A stretch of 11,042 bases of DNA from Spartobacteria bacterium (GTDB lineage: Bacteria; Verrucomicrobiota; Verrucomicrobiia; Chthoniobacterales; UBA6821): contig CANIBV010000050.1 of NCBI GenBank assembly GCA_947466005.1, forward strand, positions 1 to 11,042, given 5' to 3'. Every line of letters starts with the position of its first letter. Positions within the stretch are counted from its first letter, which is position 1. The translations under genes were made by a program, and so were the position numbers. The notes beneath the pieces were generated by a model. The model was not told the DNA's origin, did not search any database, and was given only the letters and a program-made list of their open reading frames with translations. Positions 4,539 through 11,042 of the stretch are shown piece by piece.

Positions 4539-7052
4539 CTACTCGTTGACCTCTTCGGTCTGACAATCAACGATCCGCCCGGTGAGCCGGTCAACAGCCA
4601 CATTCACCCAGATGCGACGCTCCCCCTGAACCATGAAGTTTGCTGCAGTGGCTGGTAACCCCGTGGTTTTTCCCGTCTGGGCGACAACATCCAGAAGCAG
4701 ATTCCATGTGCGGGTCTGGCCGGACTCCGCCAGCGTCCGGATCGTAGCTTCCCTGCTAAGCTTCTTCGTGTCACCTGATGTTGCGATGACATTCGAGCTG
4801 ACGAGGTCGATGAGCTGCGAGCGGTTGGTCAAGGGAGTGACGGATGTGGCCGCAACCATGTTGGAGGCATAGGTCGTTGCGGTCGTCGGCGAGATCGTCC
4901 CGGAGCCGGATGTGGCCGTCCCGGAAAGCAGGGATGCGAGGACGGCAACGTGGGGTGTGTTCAGATTCAGAACTCCAGCCCGGACTCCGCTTGCGGGGGT
5001 CGGATAGGCGGAGAAGACATCCAGCAGATTCCGATCCGCACTGGCCGGTCCGGAGACAAAATCCAGCGATCGCCACGGCTGGTCCCGGAAGACTACACCC
5101 AGCTCACCCACCGAGGCATAGGATCGTTCCATGATGACGGGATTGGTGTCGGTGACGGAATTTGGGTAAGGAGGATAGCTGCTCCACGAGGGGAGATTCG
5201 TGGAAAGAGTGGTTGTGGCTCCAGCCCCCCTGATCGTGCGTGGATCCAGAACGTTCACGACGAATTGATTCGTGGTGGTGGAGTTAGCATCGGCAGGCGT
5301 CAGGACAGGATTTTGAACCGTGGGGTTTAGAATTATCCCGGAGATGGGGCTGGATATGACTTTATTGGTCCCAAACGCGCTGAAGCAGTTGCTTCCTGCG
5401 GAGTTAGTCCCGACCCCGAGGGCAATCTCTCCGACACTGTTATAGATATTCTGGGCATGATTTTTCTGAAGCGTCGCTCCGATACTCGTCATCTGAACGG
5501 GATAGGCAGTGGGTGTCAGATAACTGGTGAGAGCTATGTTTGTATTACCGGAAAAGGTGGAGGGGACGTTGGTCAGTTGGTTCGGTGGGTCGATGGAAAG
5601 CAGCCCCCCGTTGTTCGAAAAAGAGGTCTTGAGATAATATGTTCCACTACCTCCCGCCGGACTCCAAACAACGGGCGCTACGTAGAGGTCAATATTCACC
5701 TCATACCAAGGGTTCTTGTAACTATTCACCCGGGTGATGGTCTGAATGGCCAACTGCGCAACCTCTGGCCGTGCTTTTTTCCCCACGACAACGCCGTATG
5801 GCGTGGAGATCGAGACCTCGTTCGTGGAAGCCTGCGCGCAGATGTTCGCGCTAATGGCCGTGATTTTCACACCCACATTGGTAACCCAGTTCGCCGCCGC
5901 AAAGAAATTCGTCGGTCCCATGTACACATTCGTGTCGGAGGTGTTGGTCAACGCCGGAATGCTCGAGAAAAGGGCGTTGCTCAAGTTAGCCAGCACGGTG
6001 GGACTCAGCGTTGCGTTCGTGAGCTGAGAGAGATCAAAGCGACTGGTCATATTCAGGAGACCGTTCGTGTTGAGCGAGGGACGGGCCAACTCCCTCGTGA
6101 AATGGGTGAGGTAAGGGAGCGCATTCGTCAGCGGAGTGTTCTGGGTCTGGGCGTAGCGGATGAGGTCCTGCCGTGAGTAGAAATAGTTGTTGGTCGTCAC
6201 TCCGGAACCGGAGCTATTCGTGACCTCGGAGGAGAGAAATCCCGCGCCTGCAGCTCCGGCAACATAGTCCCTGTAGCCGTCACTGTTGGTGGCTTGGGGA
6301 TTCCGGAAGGCAACGAGATCATTCACCGCAGCCTGAGTCACTCCGGGCAGGAGCGTCAGGTCTGCTCCTGCCAGCGTCCCCTTAAGAAACGTGCGATCGG
6401 CAGCCGTCACGCTGGACGGGTAGCCGGCCACATTCGCATCGAGCAGGCCACCCGTGTCGTAAGCATTGTAGGCAAAGCGCCCGATGGCATTGCTCGAGAC
6501 TGTGTTGGTCAGGCTCCCGTCCTTGTTGATGTACACCCAGCAGGGAAGCTGGTTGTTCGAGGAAAACCCTCCGGGAACGAGAGCGGGCGCATTCCAGCGC
6601 GCCGCATTAACCATGAGCCCATTGCGCGATGCCGCGGCACTGTTGTCCGTGGAGGCCATGGGATCGGCGCCGGGAACGCTCTGGCGAATCAGATTGGCGA
6701 AGTTGTCATCCGTCTGCATGGCAGGCTGAGCGAGCGTGCAGGCAGGAACCATGTTCGTCGCGGAGATGGGAAGATAGCAGACGAGACCCGCCGCATTGGT
6801 GACAGGCATGGAGTTACTCTCCGAAGAAATCTGGGCAAGGAATCCGGAATAGGCTCGGGCGGCACCGCTCTCCGAGATCTGCGCCGAAAAGATCTGACCC
6901 GCACGGACGTTCTCTATGGTGCTGTTCGTCGCCGATCTCGAAAAGAAGGCCACCGCGACAACGGTGACCAGCACGATCATGCAGAGGGTGAGGATGAGGG
7001 AAGCTCCCCTCTCCTTTTGGAGATGGGGGGTGGAGGGAGGGGGCTGTTTCAT
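4539..7052 (-). CDS. Verru_Chthon cassette protein A-like, large GspK-like pseudopilin
   Basis: This is a protein of 837 residues with a prepilin-like N-terminus: KERGASLILTLCMIVLVTVV, with Gly16 as probable cleavage residue and a hydrophobic helix at 18-37. Position +5 after cleavage is Leu, not Glu, as in the type II secretion tip pseudopilin GspK. The rest is a very long Asn/Thr/Ser-rich exported region, ending in RIWVNVAVDRLTGRIVDCQT before EEVNE. The frame is open to 7136, but ATG 7052-7050 is preferred because it gives the short leader and an ATGA overlap with the cassette C stop. No Shine-Dalgarno is visible (the upstream bases are C-rich), consistent with coupled translation. It is last of four cassette genes. 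Family assignment rests on remembered features of Verru_Chthon cassette A; the cellular function is not known. Confidence 0.75.
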   Translation of the reverse strand: MKQPPPSTPHLQKERGASLILTLCMIVLVTVVAVAFFSRSATNSTIENVRAGQIFSAQISESGAARAYSGFLAQISSESNSMPVTNAAGLVCYLPISATNMVPACTLAQPAMQTDDNFANLIRQSVPGADPMASTDNSAAASRNGLMVNAARWNAPALVPGGFSSNNQLPCWVYINKDGSLTNTVSSNAIGRFAYNAYDTGGLLDANVAGYPSSVTAADRTFLKGTLAGADLTLLPGVTQAAVNDLVAFRNPQATNSDGYRDYVAGAAGAGFLSSEVTNSSGSGVTTNNYFYSRQDLIRYAQTQNTPLTNALPYLTHFTRELARPSLNTNGLLNMTSRFDLSQLTNATLSPTVLANLSNALFSSIPALTNTSDTNVYMGPTNFFAAANWVTNVGVKITAISANICAQASTNEVSISTPYGVVVGKKARPEVAQLAIQTITRVNSYKNPWYEVNIDLYVAPVVWSPAGGSGTYYLKTSFSNNGGLLSIDPPNQLTNVPSTFSGNTNIALTSYLTPTAYPVQMTSIGATLQKNHAQNIYNSVGEIALGVGTNSAGSNCFSAFGTNKVISSPISGIILNPTVQNPVLTPADANSTTTNQFVVNVLDPRTIRGAGATTTLSTNLPSWSSYPPYPNSVTDTNPVIMERSYASVGELGVVFRDQPWRSLDFVSGPASADRNLLDVFSAYPTPASGVRAGVLNLNTPHVAVLASLLSGTATSGSGTISPTTATTYASNMVAATSVTPLTNRSQLIDLVSSNVIATSGDTKKLSREATIRTLAESGQTRTWNLLLDVVAQTGKTTGLPATAANFMVQGERRIWVNVAVDRLTGRIVDCQTEEVNE

Positions 7053-7894
7053 GGAAGGGGGATGGTTTTTTTCTGAATATGGATCCCGGACTTCACGTCG
7101 GCGGGGATCGTCCATGCATCCACCTGCGCACGCCATGCCGTAGGATCGCTTCCAAGCGGAACAAGAGAGGCTAACTTTCCGGAACTCTTCAGGAGGCCGT
7201 AGCCCTGCTCATCCACCACGGCAATCCAGACTTCAATGGCATGGGTGCAGTTGGTCAGCCCTATGGAAAAACCGGCGGAATCCGCAACGATCGCATTGTA
7301 GCCGGAGGGAACAGCATGCCCGTTGTAGCTGCCAGTCACGGCCCAATTGGAAGAAGCCACCCCCGAGAGAGGATAATTGGTGCTGTCCGTGACAGCCAGC
7401 GCCTTGACGGCGAGCACTCCCTTGGCGAGCGGAATGGAGGGTGCGGCGGGTATGGTGAGTGACGAGGAGAGAGAACTCATCACCCCGAAACCGATCGACC
7501 CGTAGGAGCGAACCACCTGGTTGCTCCCGTTCAGCGAGTAGCTGACAGCGAGGAAACGGGGGGTGGAAGATGAATTGGAACCCCTGCGGTTAGTCACCAG
7601 AGCAAAGAGGTTGGTCGCCGAGGCATTGGTCGGGGCGATAAGTGTGGAGTTTCCGTTAAAGAGTCCGTTCTGAAGATCAATGGTCATGACATCAAGGGCA
7701 CGACGGCCGGTGGCCACGCATTCCATCCCGTGACTCTGATTGCGTGTGGCATGAAAAATCCCCTCCACCATCTCGTACATGAGCACCAGCATCATCGCGA
7801 GGATCCCAACCGCTGCGAGCACCTCAATCAGGGTATGGCCTTCGTGACGGTACCTGCCCCGAAAATCAGAAAGTCGGGTTGCCATCGTTCTCAT
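7049..7894 (-). CDS. Verru_Chthon cassette protein C-like, GspJ-like pseudopilin
   Basis: This 281-residue protein has a type IV prepilin N-terminal motif: RHEGHTLIEVLAAVGILAMM, with Gly19 at the probable cleavage site, His at +1 and Glu24 at +5. After the hydrophobic helix comes GRRALDVMTIDLQNG (63-77), resembling the 'al..l..Dl' helix of GspJ-type minor pseudopilins, then a Ser/Thr/Asn-rich beta region. It is expected to be an inner-membrane-anchored pseudopilin inserted into a periplasmic pseudopilus. The open frame reaches 7978, but ATG 7894-7892 is chosen: it overlaps the TGA of cassette B as ATGA and gives an 18-19-residue basic leader. An alternative start is ATG 7885. It is third in the cassette and couples to cassette A by another ATGA overlap. 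Confidence 0.78.
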   Translation of the reverse strand: MRTMATRLSDFRGRYRHEGHTLIEVLAAVGILAMMLVLMYEMVEGIFHATRNQSHGMECVATGRRALDVMTIDLQNGLFNGNSTLIAPTNASATNLFALVTNRRGSNSSSTPRFLAVSYSLNGSNQVVRSYGSIGFGVMSSLSSSLTIPAAPSIPLAKGVLAVKALAVTDSTNYPLSGVASSNWAVTGSYNGHAVPSGYNAIVADSAGFSIGLTNCTHAIEVWIAVVDEQGYGLLKSSGKLASLVPLGSDPTAWRAQVDAWTIPADVKSGIHIQKKTIPLP

Positions 7895-8406
7895 GAGCCC
7901 GGAGGGAGTGGGATGAAGCGGATGCCGAGAGTCGCCGACCCATCGGCATGACTCCACTGCTGGGATGCGGCGTTCCAAGCCGCCCCCCCCGATGCGGGCC
8001 AGGCAACGCTGATCATGGCCGACCCCTCACTCCAGACGGTGGAGGGTGGCGTCACCACGACCACAGCTTTCAATTGTTGATCGAGCGTATTCGTTGCGGG
8101 GCATCCCTGAAGGGTGAGTGTGTTGAGGCTATTGGAGACGGCGGCTCCGTTGATCGTGTACGCGTAGGAGCTTCCACTGTAGCTCCAGGTGTAGTTTGTG
8201 CCGTCGGTTGTGACGGCTCGGCGAATCGAATCTGACAAGGCATTGAGGAGATTGGCCCCGCCGGACTGCTCGTTGGAATCCCTGAACATCTTCATGCCGC
8301 TCGGGATCAGACCCATCACGCCGAAAATCACGACGGAGAAAATCCCGATGGCGATGACCACTTCGACAAGGGAAAATGCGCCGCTGGAGTGTTGTTTCCT
8401 CTTCAT
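7891..8406 (-). CDS. Verru_Chthon cassette protein B-like, GspI-like pseudopilin
   Basis: This 171-residue protein begins MKRKQHSSGAFSLVEVVIAI, a basic leader and prepilin motif. Spacing to the conserved Glu15 (+5) places cleavage after Ala10 rather than the usual Gly (Gly9). A hydrophobic helix follows to about residue 32, ending in LIPSGMKMFRDS. The remainder is a small Ser/Thr/Ala-rich domain ending with FIPLPPGS. It probably occupies the GspI-like position of a pseudopilus tip. The frame is open to 8589, but ATG 8406-8404 overlaps the cassette D stop as ATGA and gives the short leader. A run of eight G occurs in the coding strand at 7990-7983, inside the codons for Ser-Gly-Gly-Ala. Confidence 0.78.
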   Translation of the reverse strand: MKRKQHSSGAFSLVEVVIAIGIFSVVIFGVMGLIPSGMKMFRDSNEQSGGANLLNALSDSIRRAVTTDGTNYTWSYSGSSYAYTINGAAVSNSLNTLTLQGCPATNTLDQQLKAVVVVTPPSTVWSEGSAMISVAWPASGGAAWNAASQQWSHADGSATLGIRFIPLPPGS

Positions 8407-9083
8407 TGGCGGTAGATGGTCGGGATTCCCACGCTCCCCTCGATAGCCACGGAGACATTGTCGCCCGGAATGAGGTTCGTTCCGCGCGCCTGCTGGATCG
8501 AAATCAGGAGGAGCGGGTCGAAACCTGAGGTAGCTGTCGGCGTGGGGTTTGTCGTCACCTCCCCCAGTGGCATGAAGGTGACGGTGCACCCGTCCAGGAA
8601 TTTGGTCTGGCCGATTTGAAAGCTCATCCCACCCGAAACCCCTGACAGATCAACGGCGCTGTTTGTCGGCGCACCGGTGCTAACGGCGGTTGAAGAGGAG
8701 TTCGTCAATCCCACCCTGGGCACCAGCAAAGCCATGCCGATAGGGAGAAGGTTGCTGGCGTTTGTGTTGGAGGTCCCATCCTTGGAACAGACCATCCCGA
8801 CCCTCAGGCCAATATTCCCATCATTGACCTCCTGTTGGATGCCCAGCCAGACATAGCTCTTACGCGCAACCGCCTCAGCTCGAGCCCTCTCGACGGCAGA
8901 CGAAATGGTGTAGGCGGCCTCGGTCGTGGTGACGCCCCGTGCGATCGAATTGAAGGAGGGAGCCGCTACCCAGAAGAAGTAGAGAACGACGTTCAGAACA
9001 ATCAGTAACTCGATCAGCGTGAAGGCATGCGTTTTACTTCCCTGCTTCTGGCCTGTTTCAATCACCGTCGCCCTTGTGGTCAT
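8403..9083 (-). CDS. Verru_Chthon cassette protein D-like, GspH/FimT-like pseudopilin
   Basis: From ATG 9083 this encodes 226 residues with the prepilin motif KTHAFTLIELLIVLNVVLYF. Cleavage is probably after Ala20, with Phe at +1 and Glu25 at +5. The helix continues into AVERARAEAVARK (63-75), the Arg-rich segment characteristic of GspH/FimT-type pseudopilins. The C-terminal part is Thr/Ser/Asn-rich and ends GIPTIYRQ. It is the first gene of the D-B-C-A cassette. The start is uncertain: the frame is open to ATG 9149 (248 residues, an unusually long 42-residue leader), and neither start has a convincing Shine-Dalgarno. I chose 9083 for leader length. Seven G directly precede that ATG. Confidence 0.75.
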   Translation of the reverse strand: MTTRATVIETGQKQGSKTHAFTLIELLIVLNVVLYFFWVAAPSFNSIARGVTTTEAAYTISSAVERARAEAVARKSYVWLGIQQEVNDGNIGLRVGMVCSKDGTSNTNASNLLPIGMALLVPRVGLTNSSSTAVSTGAPTNSAVDLSGVSGGMSFQIGQTKFLDGCTVTFMPLGEVTTNPTPTATSGFDPLLLISIQQARGTNLIPGDNVSVAIEGSVGIPTIYRQ

Positions 9084-9463
9084 CCCCCCCAAAAGTGAGA
9101 AAGCGCAAGCCCCTCTCCCTTTACTTTTCGTGGGGGATAAAACTTTCATGCTGTCGGGGAAGTGATGTTTCCCTAATTGTTCGTCACCCCTGAGCCCTTA
9201 GGCGTTCAAAATAAATAAGCGAATCCACTACTTTCAGAGCCAACCAACACCCCGTCCTTCCGGGAATCAAAAACGAGCCTGGTTTTTTCTGTGCATGGAA
9301 CTTAACCATCACATTCCAATAGACCACGCCGAGGAGAACCGCACAATTGACCCAGGCTATTAGATCGCCCTAATCGGGCTACTTACGAGAAACGAGGAGA
9401 GCTCATCAATGAGCAGTCAATCCTTCCAATTACTTCACCACTGAGAGGGGGGTGAACCGTCCC
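9084..9463. other. Intergenic region upstream of the pseudopilin cassette
   Basis: I see no complete gene in this stretch. It presumably holds the cassette promoter, but no well-spaced -35/-10 pair is evident on the minus strand. Small inverted repeats are AAAAAC/GTTTTT at 9269-9287 and GCTCAT/ATGAGC at 9401-9414. The 66 bp from 9084 to 9149 are open in the cassette D frame and could be its 5' end. Confidence 0.5.
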
Positions 9464-9515
9464 TCACTGATTGACCTCCTCCGTCTGGGTCGCGATGACC
9501 TGAAGGGACTGCGAA
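9464..9515 (-). pseudogene. Relic resembling the C-terminus of a cassette A protein
   Basis: Just after the recO stop, a minus-strand frame reads NSQSLQVIATQTEEVNQ and stops at TGA 9466-9464. The intact cassette A ends RIVDCQTEEVNE at its stop. The last codons agree at the DNA level too: 18 of 24 positions match between 4536-4559 and 9461-9484. The remainder of such a gene is absent, because recO occupies the sequence upstream. The simplest reading is the tail of a second, deleted cassette. With about seven matching residues, chance cannot be excluded. Confidence 0.4.
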
Positions 9516-10049
9516 TTAGTGGGCTGAGAGCTGCTCCAATAGTCGGGATCTGTTTTCTGGCAACTTGTGAGCCACCGAGGCAAGTGATCGGTGGGCTGGA
9601 ATCGTGGGATCATGGATCCCAAGCGCCTTAGCCAGTTCGGCCTCGAAGTGCTCGACAGCGCGTTTGCTCGGCTTCTGCTCACGCAGGAATCCCCAGGCCC
9701 TCCGTACCAGCTCAAAGATCTCCGGAACCGGATGCATTGGCTCAGTGAAGAGGTCGCAGAGTTCCGCGAAATACGATGCCGCGAGAATGGTAACGTAGGT
9801 GGCCGGCAGCCCGGAATCTCCTGCCACGGAGACTTCACTCAGGGAGTGGAGATCTCCTGTTTTGGGAGACTTAAAGGCAATCTCCGCCTCAGTGAAGAGT
9901 TCCAGTCGGCCGGTGAAAGGGCTGCCCGGTTTCGTCGCGCCGCGGACAGCTGTCTTCACCTTACCGTAACGGTCGGTCAGCCAGACGACGACGAGGCTGT
10001 TCTCCGAGAAGCGGTACCGCCTCAACAGAATGGCGCGCGCCTCCTCCAT
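9516..10049 (-). CDS. recO: DNA repair protein RecO
   Basis: This 177-residue protein has the RecO N-terminal OB-fold pattern: RYRFSENSLVVVWLTDRYGK, then AVRGATKPGSPFTGRLELFT at about 37-56. RecO binds single-stranded DNA and works with RecR to load RecA in gap repair. The following helical region (about 80-177) includes ASYFAELCDLFTEP and VEHFEAELAKALGI. It is clearly shorter than the roughly 240 residues usual for the family and lacks a CxxC zinc-binding cluster. It ends LLEQLSAH without an obvious frameshift, so it may be a naturally short form. The start ATG at 10049 lies 10 bp after the stop of the DUF2017-like gene, with which it probably forms an operon. Confidence 0.75.
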   Translation of the reverse strand: MEEARAILLRRYRFSENSLVVVWLTDRYGKVKTAVRGATKPGSPFTGRLELFTEAEIAFKSPKTGDLHSLSEVSVAGDSGLPATYVTILAASYFAELCDLFTEPMHPVPEIFELVRRAWGFLREQKPSKRAVEHFEAELAKALGIHDPTIPAHRSLASVAHKLPENRSRLLEQLSAH

Positions 10050-10059
10050 TATTTTTTCA

Positions 10060-10578
10060 TCAGGCCCCCTCGCCCCCGCCCTCGGCGGACTCCATCGTCT
10101 GAAGCAGGCATTCCTGGACGAAGGCGTAGAAATTCACCTGCATGAGCGCGAGCCCCCTCTCTGAGGAGAAGTCAGGAGCCCCGTTCCGGGAGAGATCCTC
10201 CTCCTTGAAGCCATGCTCCTCCACAAGAGTAAGTCTCAGGGCATTGAGGGTCGTAAGCCATGCATCGGCGTGATCCATCGGAATCTCGAGGGACCAGGCC
10301 TCGACTTTACCCTTTCCCCGCTTCATCTCATGCATCTCCGCGAGGTCCTCGACCACCAGGGAACGCTCCAGATCGAAGTGATGGCGCAACTCCGGCTGCA
10401 CGAGATCCTGCCAGTCGAGCAGAAGCTCCTCATCCACACCCGGCGGGGGGAGAAGCCGGGCGCTTCCCTCGGGATAGCGCTCCCAAGGATCCATTGCGAT
10501 GGCCTGCAGTAATCCGGCAAGCATCGGATGGATGTTGCTGAAGTAGGGATTTCCCTTGTTCGAGAGCTCGAAGATCAT
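10060..10578 (-). CDS. DUF2017-like protein
   Basis: This 172-residue acidic, helical, apparently cytoplasmic protein has no signal peptide or membrane segment. The segment DAWLTTLNALRLTLVEEHGF resembles the 'W...LN.LRL.L....G' core that I recall from DUF2017 proteins, a family known mainly from Actinobacteria, where the gene neighbours clpS. A clpS C-terminus lies upstream on the same strand here, which supports the assignment. The biochemical role is unknown. ATG 10578 is the first start in the frame, with GGAG about 14 nt upstream. The spacing to recO is 10 bp, so the two are probably co-transcribed; the gap to clpS is 314 bp and carries a repeat element. Confidence 0.6.
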   Translation of the reverse strand: MIFELSNKGNPYFSNIHPMLAGLLQAIAMDPWERYPEGSARLLPPPGVDEELLLDWQDLVQPELRHHFDLERSLVVEDLAEMHEMKRGKGKVEAWSLEIPMDHADAWLTTLNALRLTLVEEHGFKEEDLSRNGAPDFSSERGLALMQVNFYAFVQECLLQTMESAEGGGEGA

Positions 10579-10634
10579 CGTTCCATCAACTCCGGTTACC
10601 CCATTTGCAAGCAGCGAACATTGAGAAATTCTCG

Positions 10635-10783
10635 CGCAGAGGCGCAGAGACGCAGAGGTTGTAAGAAGTTTTGCGCTTCCGGCGGCATGTTATTGATACA
10701 CGGTGCATTGGCAACTCCGTCGCCAACAAGGCACTTTATACTGAGACGTTGTTTTCCTCTCTCAGCGCCTCCGCGCCTCAGCG
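10635..10783. repeat. Inverted pair of 8-bp tandem units (CGCAGAGG type)
   Basis: Three tandem units (CGCAGAGG, CGCAGAGA, CGCAGAGG) lie at 10635-10658. In inverted orientation about 100 bp away, three related units (CGCTGAGG, CGCGGAGG, CGCTGAGA, read on the minus strand) lie at 10783-10760. Between them is a nested hairpin: GTGC/GCAC (10703-10706/10731-10734) enclosing TTGGC/GCCAA (10708-10712/10722-10726). The whole has the shape of a dispersed, non-coding, palindromic repeat element. It sits between the clpS and DUF2017-like genes. Short frames through it are low complexity and not credible genes. Confidence 0.75.
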
Positions 10784-10892
10784 GGAAACCTTTCAGCATC
10801 TCCCTTCCCGCGTTGGCTTTCCAGGCCGTTGCTGTGCCTCCGTTACGCTTGAGTTCCATGGTTGCAAATAGTTCAGATGCAGATTTTCCTGA

Positions 10893-11042
10893 TCAGGTGG
10901 ACTTCTCCATTGTGGCGAGAAGCAGGAATGTGTGGAGTTGCTGGACGTAGTGCTCCGCCTGCTCGCGCCCTCCACTCCAGACAATGGAGCGCCCTAAGCG
11001 ATGGACTTCCATCATGTGCTTTTTGGCGCGTTCGCGATTCCA
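10893..11042 (-). CDS. clpS: ATP-dependent Clp protease adaptor ClpS, C-terminal fragment (partial)
   Basis: The frame enters from the right edge and stops at TGA 10895-10893, giving 49 residues. The sequence has RAKKHMMEVHRLGRSIVWSG, then REQAEHYVQQLHTFLLLATM before EKS. This fits the ClpS pattern 'A..iM..VH..G', a strand, then 're.AE....ql' and a final ATME-like strand. ClpS binds the N-domain of ClpA and delivers N-degron substrates to ClpAP in the cytoplasm. The N-terminal half lies outside the window. Proximity to a DUF2017-like gene matches the arrangement known from Actinobacteria and reinforces both calls. Confidence 0.75.
   Translation of the reverse strand, partial: WNRERAKKHMMEVHRLGRSIVWSGGREQAEHYVQQLHTFLLLATMEKST

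Noticed and set aside
5457..7076. Two long plus-strand open frames (about 239 and 260 codons) antisense to cassette A
   Set aside because: They are rich in Arg, Gly and His in patterns typical of a reverse-complement frame of a GC-rich gene, have no recognisable domain, and lie wholly within the coherent cassette A gene.
9591..10145. Plus-strand open frame of 184 codons opposite recO
   Set aside because: It spans the recO/DUF2017 junction in antisense and has no recognisable domain.
10528..10950. Open frames through the repeat between clpS and the DUF2017-like gene
   Set aside because: They translate the 8-bp repeat units (SRAEAQRRRG-type and LSAPPRLSG-type peptides), a common artefact of this kind of repeat.

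Overview
The window (about 11 kb, GC-rich, no rRNA, no CRISPR array, no transposase) reads as a chromosomal segment of a verrucomicrobial bacterium. The main reason is a four-gene block whose products match, from memory, the 'Verru_Chthon cassette' proteins A-D described in Verrucomicrobium and Chthoniobacter. The housekeeping genes (hemB, recO, a clpS tail next to a DUF2017-like gene) fit that placement. All assignments come from reading motifs; no database search was possible.

Layout, left to right. (1) 1-140, minus strand: N-terminus of a probable phospho-sugar mutase. (2) 268-1860, plus strand: a secreted SGNH/GDSL hydrolase followed 3 bp later by an ABC-2 type permease with no ATPase beside it. 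(3) 4158-1789, minus strand: hemB, then two tandem paralogous L,D-transpeptidase (YkuD) lipoprotein genes. The first is coupled to hemB by an ATGA overlap; the last runs 72 bp into the oppositely transcribed permease gene. (4) 4311-4386, plus strand: tRNA-Glu(UUC) with encoded CCA, followed by several hairpins, an intrinsic terminator, and a second 21-bp copy of the tRNA 3' end. (5) 9083-4539, minus strand: the pseudopilin cassette in transcription order D-B-C-A, each junction an ATGA start/stop overlap. (6) About 380 bp without a complete gene, containing a short relic that resembles the C-terminus of a cassette A protein. (7) 11042-9516, minus strand: C-terminus of clpS, a 314-bp gap carrying an 8-bp-unit repeat element in inverted arrangement, a DUF2017-like gene and recO.

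Working together: cassette D, B, C and A each have a prepilin-like N-terminus. Their order and features parallel the type II secretion minor pseudopilins GspH-I-J-K, with A as a greatly enlarged GspK-like tip protein. No assembly ATPase, platform protein or prepilin peptidase is present, so the cassette must borrow machinery encoded elsewhere. The strongest points to re-examine are this cassette, the relic of a possible second cassette at its upstream edge, and the duplicated tRNA-Glu 3' end at its downstream edge.
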